From Limnomonas spitsbergensis (Eukaryota; Chlorophyta; Chlorophyceae; Chlamydomonadales), in contig JAYJMM010000070.1 in NCBI GenBank assembly GCA_037349105.1, forward strand, positions 372,001-436,000: DNA of 64,000 bases. Direction: 5' to 3'. Shown piece after piece: positions 1 to 11,000 of this stretch. The notes under the pieces are model-generated. The model made no database searches, was not told the DNA's origin, and saw nothing but the letters and a program-made list of their open reading frames with translations. Each line of letters opens with the position of its first letter. Position 1 is the first letter of the stretch. Made by a program: the position numbers and the translations under genes.

Positions 1-3000
1 TGTTGCATCAGGTGCTTCTTCTGCTGGGACGCGGCAAACAGGGAGTCCAGGGCACCCGTGGAGAATACCCGGTTGATCAGCCTCTGCCTCTGCTGCTGCT
101 GTTGCTGCTGAGGGAAGGGGGGGGCAAGGAGATGACAGACAACAAAGTGAGCAAAACGGAGAGGTATACAGCACTAAGGAGGCAAGGGACAGAGGAAAGG
201 TGGGCTGCGCAGAAGGTCAATACCCAGGTGCCCAAGTTGGCCGCCAACAGTGCGGACGATGGATTGCGTAGGTGTGGCCACCCTCTAAAAGGCCTTAGGG
301 CAGAGAGATCTAGGATACAGCATTGACCCTGGAGTGCTCTGATGACCAACAAGCACCTCTGGCCTTACCAGGCTTGCAGCGACTGCCGAGGGCAGCAGGG
401 TGCCAGATGCCGAAAACAGGGGTGTAGACGGAGAAGAGTCCACATGAGTTTCGGAGCCGATGACGTCCCCCGATGGACCGAGCATGCCCATGGAGCCCGC
501 CGTCAGCTGCTGGAAAGCGCGGTCCTGTGCCCACAGGGCTTCCTTCTCAGTCTTGGACATGCGCTTGTACCTGATGAAGGAGGGAGGCGGGGCTCAACAG
601 GTTCAAGAGGGAGGCGGGGCTTCACAGGTTCCGACACTCCAACGAAACCAGGGGGGTGAGATGTAGAGATCTCCAACAAAACCTGCTCAGAAGATTTGGA
701 TGGGCAGTGTTGACAGAGGTGCCGGTAGTTATACTGTGGAAGTGTGAATCAATCCAGTACCAAGGCTCCTCCCCGCACTCTCTCTCTGCTATACTGAGAG
801 AAGTACACTACCACTGCATAGACAAATCGGACCCCACCACAGGGACGCGATACAACCATAACGTGCCATACCAGTTTCAGGTGATAATAAATACCGTAAA
901 ACGCCTTAAGGTCCGCGCACCCCCCCAAAAAAGAATTTATTTTTCGGCCGCGCACCCCTAAAAGAATTTGAAAAACGGTCGCGCAGCGACGAAATTTTAA
1001 TTTAATTTAACGCCGCGCAGCACAAAATTTAATCAATCATCGCGCATCACTGAAATAATTTAAATTTCCGTCCGCGCAGCACTTTCAGCCAGTACTGTCA
1101 AACTCTGTTACAACTTCGCTTGAAGCTAGCAGGACCCGCATACCGTAGCCTCCTTCCCTTTCCTCCGACGATTCCTGGCCTCAGGAAACGTGTGGCTATT
1201 GGTGCCCAGGGGGCTCAGTGGTACTACGGAACTTGGCAGTCCACCCTGAGGTCTGCGGTTCGAATCACTGTCAATGTTCAGCACTTCCAGCCTGTAGTGC
1301 TCATCTGAGTCATCAGTAGTGTTGCTGTGCACGGCTACTTGAGCAGACTTGACCGGACAAGGATGGCTGAACGGATGTCGAATCAAACAGTCGCGCGCTA
1401 GCGCGCCATTTTTTGTGTGTGTAAAAAGTGCTGTTTTTAATTCATACCGCGCACCCTCAAAATAGTTTTTTGGGCACCTGACTGACGCTCCGCGCACCGG
1501 AAATTTTGGAATTAATATTAGTGCGCAGCTATGTCCGCGCACCCCTATAATTATTTAATTACGAGCGGAGTAAAAGGCGTTTTACGGTACGTTAATAGAC
1601 CCCGAATGTGGATAAAGCAAGCTGCCTGGTGGGCCATAGCACTGGACAGGCTACCCTAGCCCGAAAGACATGCATTCTTTCCTGTACAATGCCACACACC
1701 TCTGCGCCAGCTCCTTGTCGAAATGGACGTTGTTGGGGTTGAGGCGGTTGGAGAGGTTGATGGCAGGTTCCGGAGCACTGCTGTCCTCATCCAGCATGTG
1801 AGTCAGAGTCCCCACTGCCGCCAGGCCCCCAAGGGAGGCCAGGTTGGTGACGCTGCTGTTGTTGCTGGTCGGGCCTGTCATTGTTGCTGCACAGACGTTG
1901 CAAGGTTGTTACATACTACATAGTTGTTGCAGGGGCGTTGCAACAGGTGTTCATGTGACTTCGATGATTCTGGTACACCGCCTAATGCGCTAGTATATAT
2001 CTCTGTCTCATCACAGTAGTGGTAAGAGGGTGAAGGACAGCAGTCTACCGGTATCAGTAAGGGGGATGCAGTTGCAGCATACCAGGCTCTATCAGGCACA
2101 CCCATACGTGTGCCATCCTGGAAAAGGCTAGATTGCCATGGAGATCGCCCATTTGCCCAGTCAGAAGAGGGTTAAGGTGGTCGTGGTGGCTCCCCACCTG
2201 ATGGATCGAGGCCACCACCCATGGTTGCTGCAGCAGCTGCTGCCGCGGCCAAAGTTGGAGAGGAGGATGAATGAGTCATGCCTGCTGGCACAGAGGCCGT
2301 GTCCCTCTGGAACCTGAGGGCAGTCAGGTTTGGAGCAAAGGGTTGGTCACATTCTCATCCTGTGAACCCTGCCATGCAGTCAGGAGTTCAAAGCAATGCC
2401 TCAGCCCAGAATGGCCACAGACAGGGAAACAATTCAAATGCAAATTCTGGATTGCAAAAAAAAACAATCTGTCAGTGTCTGACTGTCCATCAAGACTACG
2501 CGAAGGTAACACACCCTGCATTCACTGTTACAGCATCCACAGGTATGGATCAATACAGTTGGGAGCTAACTAATAACGAATGGCTGTCCGGTCTTGATTT
2601 CCAGGTCATAGCCAAACCCCACACAAAAGAAGGACTGGGTGGTCATTATTTCAGTTACAGCTATGTCACACTTGGTTACACATTCTCACCTGATGGCTAG
2701 AGGCTTGCATCCCGTGATGGATGGTGCCGGCTGCCCGTCCAACGTGCTCTTGGCGAAGATGGCGTGAAGCGGGTTGACAAAGTTTACAAAGGCAAACGTC
2801 TTCCCAGGGAAGACCCGGATGGACTCCAAGGGGCCAAACGCACTGCAATAGATGATGTCAGGTAAGCATCAACATCAGCATCATTCACATCAGGAGCAGA
2901 GATCTGTGTGTGAGTGATCATGCAAGTTGACAGTGTGAATGCATGGAGGATGGGTCCATTATGGTAGGCCAGTGAAGATGTTAATTCTTCAGCTATTCTT

Positions 3001-4372
3001 GTGTGCTGACATTCATTCAGCACATATTCATGGCACAGCTGCACAGCAATCTTCATTTTCAGCTATTCAAGGCCGCGAGGTATGAGCCTGACTTCTACAG
3101 CGAGCGATCTATCCAGACGGTGCTTCATTTGGCATACATATCATGCCAATATTTGTTTCAACTGTGAGGTTCAATTGAACTCAAGGCTATTGCAGGCATA
3201 CAGGACCTGCGGCAGGATCTTGTGACTCTACAGGCAACTCCATGCCCTTGTACAACATCAAGAAGTGATTCAGACAGTAATGGTATACTTTCCGCCCTGA
3301 CCAGGATCATGCACACCCTGACAAGACATTGCAATGGCTCCACGCATCAAAATAACTGCGCTGCTCTCCACTGCCGGTGGTCACCCCCGCTGCGATCGGC
3401 GACAGCAAGGGTGACCAGTGGTTTCGGCTGCTCAAACATAACACTCACACGCCTAATGTAGAAGAGAGAGCTTAAGGGGTTATGCATGGACCATGCAGCA
3501 ACAACATATGTAAGATGAAAGAGGAAAGTGTTTTCGCCTCCGTTTTCAGACGTGGGCATGAAGGGCACCTCCTTCGCTGATCATGCAACCTAACAGTCAC
3601 CTGAGTCACTTTCCCTAAAAGCTAGCCTAAACCCTGGCCTTAGACCCTGAAGTCACCTGAAGAGCATCTCCATCGCTTGCTTGCTGGGCCTCAGCGGAAT
3701 GTTGCCCAACCAGAGGTGGCGACTGGGCCTGCCTTCCCCACCCCCCTCCATCATGAGCTTCATCATCCCGCTGTCGTCATCGCTCCCATAGCCAATGCTG
3801 TCAACGCCTCCATCTGCACCTCCGCCGACAAATCTGCCTCCATCGCTGCTGCCATCGCCGCCGCCTTCAAAGGCCAGCGCGTGCTGTTGCGGCAGCAGGG
3901 CCGAGCCCCACATCCCACCCTCCAGCAGGTTGGATACCATGGGCTTTGATACGGTGAAGCCAGAGAGTGATCCAGGCAGGTTCAGGGAATCCATTGTGCC
4001 GCCCCATTGAGGGGCGGCTTGCGCCTCCCCATCGGGCGCGTCAGTGGTGTTGGCAGGAGGCACCATCGGCGGCCGCTGCGCTGTGTGAGCAGCATCAGTG
4101 TCAGCAGTACCTGAGCTCCTTCTGGCACCACCGGATCCGCCTAGATCGTTGGCGCTAAATCGCCGGAGGATGCCTGCCTTGGCGGCTGGGGTCTCCAGGA
4201 GACGTGCATGGCCTGCCACCGCTGCTGCTCTGCCCAGGAGCAATTCTTCCTCCATACTCTCCAGCTGCAAAGCCTCCATGGCCTCAGCAGCATGGTTGAT
4301 ACCAGAGCTGGAGTCACCGGCACCACCTCCACCCTCACTGGCCGTCCAAGGTAGACCGCCCTCACTGTGCAT
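1..4372 (-). CDS. RRM-domain RNA-binding protein (3' end beyond the left edge)
   Basis: Predicted exons: 4372-3657, 2842-2690, 2313-2198, 1886-1655, 570-369 and 107-<1; phases agree at every junction. The protein starts at an ATG directly preceded by an in-frame TGA. Residues 1-218 are low complexity (Ser/Gly/Ala). One RRM follows at about 219-290, with RNP2 LWLGNI and RNP1 GKTFAFVNF; the RRM is split by the first intron. Next come an Ala run, a segment KELAQRCVALYRKECMSF, then YKRMSKTEKEALW and a Gln-rich stretch. The RRM shows RNA binding; the style (LWLGN, VFPGKTFAFVNF) recalls Mei2-like or spen-like proteins, but I cannot assign a subfamily. Odd point: without splicing at 1654 the frame stops at 1651-1653, giving a 406-aa protein, and the exons at 570-369 and 107-1 would then belong to another gene. 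The RRM exons are secure; the single-gene join across 1.1 kb is an inference. It is head-to-head with the transporter at 5007. Confidence 0.6.
892..1589. mobile_element. MITE-like element with 16-bp terminal inverted repeats
   Basis: The ends 892-907 (TACCGTAAAACGCCTT) and 1574-1589 are perfect inverted repeats. The 698-bp interior is unlike its surroundings: AT-rich with repeated CCGCGCA blocks. No transposase is encoded, so it would be non-autonomous. If the terminal TA is a target duplication, a Tc1/mariner-like origin is possible, but that is inference. It sits between the exons at 1655 and 570 of the RRM gene, in a probable intron. Confidence 0.6.
1205..1275 (+). repeat. tRNA-like (SINE-type) pol III promoter boxes inside the MITE-like element
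   Basis: An A-box-like GGGCTCAGTGG at 1211-1221 is followed 35 bases later by a B-box-like GGTTCGAATCA at 1257-1267. The flanks do not fold into a tRNA: no acceptor stem and no matching T stem. This is best read as a tRNA-derived relic rather than a functional tRNA gene. Confidence 0.35.
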
Positions 4373-5006
4373 GGGTCAGGGGGGGAGCATGATCTGAGTG
4401 GATGAAAAATGTCATCGTAATCGCAGTAGAGTGCGCCTGCACGAAGAATCGAACGATCAGTGCGATGTAAGATTCCCAATTCCTTCTCTTGCCTCATAAT
4501 GGTTGGCAGCATGGAGCCGATCATTGCGTCGTAGTAGCAGGGTGGTAGGTTATCTGTCGTATTATCTCCAACGCCACGGCTTTCCAGGTTCCTTCTTTCT
4601 CCCACAATTCAAAGCAGCAATCGCAGCCTGCGTTTCAGATATTGCGACGTAGACCTGCCTGCACTCCTGATCGTAGTTGCTCGCCAGGTGCGGTTTTCTC
4701 AAGGAACGCTTGGGCTGCCCAACCCAGCCCCAAGAATGATTAAAGCTCGATGAAATGAAAATCGTAGAAAGCTGACCGATTGTCTGCACGCAGATCTGAC
4801 GCCCCCAATTTCCGAGAGTAGGGTAGAAGGAGGGTTTGGTGGCCTTTTTGAGGCTCTCGTTTCCCCAGCGGCCCGCAGCCGCAACGCCAGGATCAGCACC
4901 CCACGTGTCCGGCCCACACTTTCGCATCATTCCGCACAGATGCCTTCTCTCTCCTCGGATCCCACGCCTTCCCTGCCAGCTGTTTCTCGGAGGGCAATCG
5001 TTCGCA
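4373..5006. promoter_or_regulatory. Shared upstream region of the divergent RRM and MFS genes
   Basis: The 634 bp between the two outward-facing start codons contains no convincing coding exon; an open frame on the minus strand through here has no recognisable domain. It must hold the 5' UTRs and promoters of both genes. I see no clear TATA box. Confidence 0.5.
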
Positions 5007-8000
5007 ATGTCTGCAACAGACGCTGCTCCATTCTGCCTCGAGGAAGCCCTTAACCTTGTAGGTGTATCCCACATGGAGTTATGGTGGCCTTGGGTCATGC
5101 ACACTTGCCATGCATTTCATTGCATTTCTTGAAATCCATGTACTGCATTGGATTGTATGTCATGTTGTGGATGTCATTAATCTGATTGCATTTGATTGCA
5201 ACCTTGCCATGCGTTCAACTGCATTATATTCATGCATTGGACTGCATTCTCGTGATGCATTTCCATCCAGACCGTCCTTTGGTAGCGCTTGGGGTCTATC
5301 AGTGCTAGGCTAAAACGGTGTTTTTCTGGGGTTACCAGTGGGCGTCGGAGGCCCTTTTGATGTGAGCCCCTAATCATGGGCATGGGTGACACCAGCTCTC
5401 TCGACATAGCTGTGGCCCTCCATCCTGACCCCTGACAGTGACTAGGCCTAGGCCTGTACTTAGGCTCCATGCCCTATACTGATCAGCGACTGTTGAGACC
5501 CTCTGTCTTGACCTCTGGATCATCCTGCTGTGGATCAGGCTGATCTGTGTTTGGGTCTGTCAGCATGGAAGCGATGCCCCTGTCATATATTTGGAATCAC
5601 CCGCTCGGGCGGTGCACAGTATGTGGGCCTGCAGGGAATGCTTTTCATCTGATGCCAAATGGCGAGGCTGGGCACAGCCTGGTCAAAGCCCGCTGTTAGC
5701 CATTCAAGTCAGACATAGTTGTATCTGAGCAAAATTTAAATCAGTGCAGAATGCCCTGTTTAAAACAGGCAAGCTTCTATTATTTCAAGGGCTGCCAAGA
5801 AGCTATAGGCTGTTTTTGTTTGCCAGATGATTTGACTGGGGACAGCCTTGTGCACAGGCCGCTGTTAGCGACTCAAGTTGGATACAGTTGCATCTGAGCA
5901 AAAGCTAATTTAGTGCCCTGTCAACATAAGGCATAGCGACAAGGGTTTTTATTTTTCTAGTGCTTGCAAGAAGCTTCAGGCTGATGTTGTCTGCCTGGGA
6001 ACTGGCCCTTTCCTCCCCCCTCGTGCATATGCAGAGAAACACACCTCTTCCCACCCGTGCACTCTCCAGGCCCAGCAGCTGACTAGCACATCGATTGAAA
6101 GACCTAGCTGTCCTGCCTCCCCTCCTCCCTCGCTTCCTCCACATCAGGTGGGCACCGGGCGCTTTCAATTCCTGGTACTCCTTGTGTGTGGCCTCTCCAA
6201 CGCGGCAGATGCGGTGGAGATCCTATCTGTGGGCCTACTGGGGACAGGCGCAGGTAAACCGTGAACCCCTCACCCTTTCGCCTGAGTTCTTTATAAGCTG
6301 CTTTGATGCCCCCTCTTTGGGCTTGCTGGGATCAGGTGCAGGTTTAGGGGGGAGGTGGCCAGGTGTGTAGTTATCATAACAGGCTTAACATATTCACCCC
6401 AGAGCCTTTTAAGGGTGGGGTAAGGTGAAGTAAACCCTGAACCCTGAACCTTTGTTCGGCTATTTTGAGCAGGGCGAGGTGTATGCCTGAGGTGTGGGTT
6501 GTGTAGGGATTGGGTCCTATGCCTAGGATTGCCTCACTGCCAGTTGGACCTCCGGACTCAAACTGGGCATGGGAGTGGTAAAAGTTTTGTTTGCAGCATG
6601 ATGGACCCCCATGGCGGAATATCACCTCTGCCGTCCACCTCTCGGCCTTTTTCTCAAGGGCCTGGCCCTTGGAAGATGAATTGATGCTTCCCAAGAACGC
6701 AGGCTGGCTATGGGCTCCGGTTTTTCAATGGGTTGCCAACTATCGCTAGAGCCATATTATTTGCAAATTTGACATGTTATTTTATCGTAAGTCTCCCTCC
6801 TGCCTCCATACTTTGCTGCCACTCCATACTTTAAAGCCATGAAGGTAGTCTTTACCACTTCAAATCTGACTTTATATTATTTGAATTGCGTCTCCTTCCC
6901 TCAGAGCTGGAGCTGGACCTGACATCGCGGCGTGTGGGCATCCTCAATGCTTGTATCTTCCTGGGCATGTTCATCGGAGGCCTGGTGTGGGGTGTGCTAG
7001 GAGACATGATCGGTGAGAGAGGGCAAGAGGCATGGTATTGTGCCCCAGGGGGTAGCCCCCCGTGAACTTAATATCTGAAGACTCTAGTCTGGTTCCTTGA
7101 AGCCTCCTTGAAGCAGCATTTACCATTCTTTCAGCCTTCCTTGAAACTGAACTGAATCTCCCTTGGGACTTCCTACAATTTCCTTTGCAGCTGCATCGAA
7201 TCTTCCTTGAGCCCTCCTGGAATCTGCTTTGAACTTCATTTTTAGGTGCATTGAATCCTCCTTGAAGCTGCATTGAACCCTCTTTTATGCTGTATTTAAC
7301 CTTCCGTGGAGCTGCATAGAAGCTGCCTTGAAGCTGCCATGTATCTCTTGCATGCAGGCACTGCTCAGGTGGGCTCAACCTGGTATGAACCCTTCACCCC
7401 GGACGCCCGACGAGTAGTTCAGGACCCCTCTCCTAGCCCCCCCTACCCCCCAAGGACACACCCAACTTTTGTTACCCCCGTCAAGTCAGCCTCCTCTTCC
7501 AGTGACCCCCCTCTCTTCAATGACAACCCCTGCCCCCATACCCCCTCCTGAAATCATACCCCCCTCCTCCCCCATTGTAGGTCGCCGCAACTCCCTGCTC
7601 CTGGCTATGCTGCTCAACGCCTCCTTTGGAGCGTTGTCAGCCTCGTCGCAATCCCTGGAGCAGCTGGTGGCTATGAGGATGATGGCTGGACTGGGGGTGA
7701 GGGGTGGGCTGCATCTGTTGGGGAGAAGAGGCAGGCATAATCATGAAACTTGATGTACGAGCTGTGAGGGGCAAGCTGACAGGGAGGAGGTGGTCTGGAG
7801 GCATCAATAGGGGGTGCCACTCCTTGCAGCACCATGGCCATGAGGAGGTGAGGGGCAAGCTAAACCTTCAATTATAAGTATGCAATCTCTAGGGTGTGAG
7901 GTGTGCTAAATTTATAAATGCTACCCCTGTAGGGGATGAGGGGAAGGCTTATGGGGGGGGGGGGTCTGAAGGCCCCCTTTGGAGCAGCCGTTACTTGTTG

Positions 8001-11000
8001 GACATGGCAAGGGGCAGAGTCTGAATCTTCAATCATTAATATGTGGTAAACCAGTAGAGGGACAGGTTGATAGGCGGGGAGGGGGCCTGACTGCCTGAAT
8101 AGCTGATGCACGTTGGTATCGGTGAGGATGTTGGTGGGGCACTGGGGAGGCGAGGGGTGATGGACCGGCAGACAGGGTGGGGGGGGGGGGGCACAGCTGA
8201 TACCGAATTGGGCTCAGGGAATTGCAGGTGACACTGAGCCCTGCCCGATCATACAGCCCATCTCCCGCCTGATCTCCTACAATATTGATTTTGAGCAAAC
8301 TTCTCTTTTTAGGACCGTTAGGATCTGCCCATCAGGAGTATCTGCGTACCCTACCAGGTGCATCCTTCCATACAATAATCTATGACTCCCCTGTTGGTTT
8401 CTTTGCTCATCTGATGTCCTCGACTATTGAATCAGCTCGTTCCCTTGCTCGCTCTGTCCTCTCGCCCTCCTTGTCCTCTCCCACTTAAAACAAATACCCA
8501 AGAAAAACACCTTACGTTTGACCTAATCTCTTCCGTGCCTGTGGACCTCGAATCCCATCATCCCCAAACCGTCTGACTTCCCGTGATGCTCCTCATGCCC
8601 TGAACCTTAAACCCTCACCCCTTCAGGTTGGCGGCTCCGTGCCCATCGTCTTCACCACAATGTCAGAGTTCTGCACTGCGCGCAGCAGGTGGGAATGGAG
8701 CCTGAGGTTGGCAAGGCTGGCAGCACGTGGCTTCTGGTAAAAATATCTATGAGAAAATAACACTTTGCCAGGGCTTAAAACCTCTTTGTCAGATTCTTCT
8801 TTTGTTTTGATTGCTGGTGTGTACGTGTAAGTTGGACGGGGCCCAGTCTAGGCCCTGCACTGACCGCCTGCTCGTTTCCCTCACCTTGCATGCAGAGGAA
8901 AATTCATGGCCCTGGTCGCTTCGTTCTGGATGCTCGGCAGTCTCTACAGCGCTGCCATGGGCTGGGCCATAATCACCAGGTAGGGGTGCGGCCTTGGGGG
9001 GCTATCATCACCAGGTAGGGGTGCGGCCTTGGGGGGGCTATCATCACCAGGTAGGGGTGCGGCCTGGGGGGGCTATCATCACCAGGTAGGGGTGCGGCCT
9101 TGGGGGGGCTATCATCACCAGGTAGGGGTACGGCCTGGGGGGGGCTATCATCACCAGGTAGGGGTGCGGCCTTGGGGGGGCTATTATCACCAGGTAGGGG
9201 TGCGGCCTGGGGGGGCTATCATCACCAGGTAGGGGTGCGGCCTTGGGGGGGCTATCATCACCAGGTAGGGGTGCGGCCTTGGGGGGGCTATCATCACCAG
9301 GTAGGGGAGCGGCCTGGGGACTATCATCACCAGGTAGGGGTGCGGCCTTGGGGGGCTATCATCACCAGGTAGGGGTGCGGCCTGGGGGGGCTATCATCAC
9401 CAGGTAGGGGTGCGGCCTGGGGGGCTATCATCACCAGGTAGGGGTGCGGCCTGGGGGGCTATCATCACCAGGTAGGGGTGCGGCCTGGGGGGGCTATCAT
9501 CACCAGGTAGGGGTGCGGCCTGGGGGGCTATCATCACCAGGTAGGGGTGAGGCCTGGGGGGCTATCATCACCAGGTGGGTGATGGTGATGTCGACCCTCA
9601 CCCTGCTATGGAGCTGGATGCGCAGCGCTTGAAGCTGTTGCACGTGTTTTGCTTGATACAGAACATAGGCGTACAACCTCCAAATGTATCTGTGGATTTA
9701 ACTGGTTGGTGTGTACAGTAGTGCTATAAATATAATTTAAATACGTGAAGTTGTTTGAAGTGAGGAAGGCGTGCCCCACGTCAGTGCCACTTGCTGACGA
9801 AGCGCGGTTGTTGAAATGGCTATGCTTCTAGGAGGAGAGCCTGTTTAACGTGATAGCTTTCAGTACCAGGAGCTGCTGCAGATCGAACCTAGCTGAAAAA
9901 GCTGTTCTTCTACCTGGAGAGGTCCGTTGATTATGATTGCATTGAGCACCAGCAAATCACCCCCCGGGAAGGAAGCTCACTAATGTTGAGCCGTGTGCAT
10001 GAAGTAGGCAGCTATATTCTTAAAATGAGATCTCTGTGGAATGGGTCGCCCTGAGCACTGGCAGCAGACCCTTTCTTCCGTATATTTGCATGGCCTTCTC
10101 TCAGTTGTTTATGAATTCCCTCTTTGCTTGCTGCTGTCTGGATGCCGGCCGAAACTGTCAATTCCTGACTAAGAACAGATGCTGACTGTCAATACAAAGC
10201 ATCTTCATGTCCTCCCTTCCAAACAAGATTAATTATGAGAGAAGGCAAATAATGTCTGAAGCTACCGCCGCTATTCCATATACGATTTGGAGCATGCCCC
10301 CTAACCCTAATTTGTGTACATGGCCAGGGCTGGCTGGCGCGTGTTTGTTGTGGTGGCATCTCTACCCGCGTGGACGGCCGCTCTTCTGACACTCACTTTC
10401 CTCCCAGAGTCCCCTCGCCACCTCGCCGTGAAGGGGCACGTGCACAAGGCAACACGGGTAGGGGTTGCGAGGAAGGTGTTTATATTTATTTGTAATGTAG
10501 GCATGCTTTGCCTTCCTTCATAATTCATGTTGTTAAGAGTTGAGGGATACAGTACATAAAAACACTAGTTATCGTTGGTCAACACCAGTTTTCAGTTGGC
10601 AATTGAGAGATTTTGTTGATTTCCCCCTCAATTGCAGCTTTGAACGAAACCATTAATGTATACCGAAGGGAAGGAAGTTCAAATCCACGGCCACTATTGT
10701 TTCATTATTTGGTGGTTATTGGGACAGTTGTTCATCGATTAGATCTCCCCTGCTGTTCCCGTTTGCGTTGCCTGGCTCTTTCAAAACGGCTTTGAGGTTA
10801 ACCTGTTGTCGCCGTAGCAGCGCCTGGCAGGATTGAGGCGGCTGGGGGGCATTAGGGAGGTGCACAGGGCTGTTGCTTGGCCGGAAGGTTTCAATTAGTA
10901 TGTCTGATCAATTAACCCTAACACCTGTACCCTGGTCAGGATTTCTTCCAGGTATGTCTGTCCATGTAAGATCATAGCTTGAACCCAAGAAGACTTAATA

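Noticed and set aside
1205..1275. Functional tRNA gene
   Set aside because: A and B boxes are present but acceptor and T stems do not pair.
4562..5104. 180-codon minus-strand ORF as a first exon of the RRM gene
   Set aside because: No domain, overlaps the transporter's start exon on the other strand, and an in-frame stop lies just before the chosen ATG.
8968..9587. Regular array as a CRISPR
   Set aside because: Units are contiguous with no unique spacers, lie in a eukaryotic intron and have no cas genes nearby.
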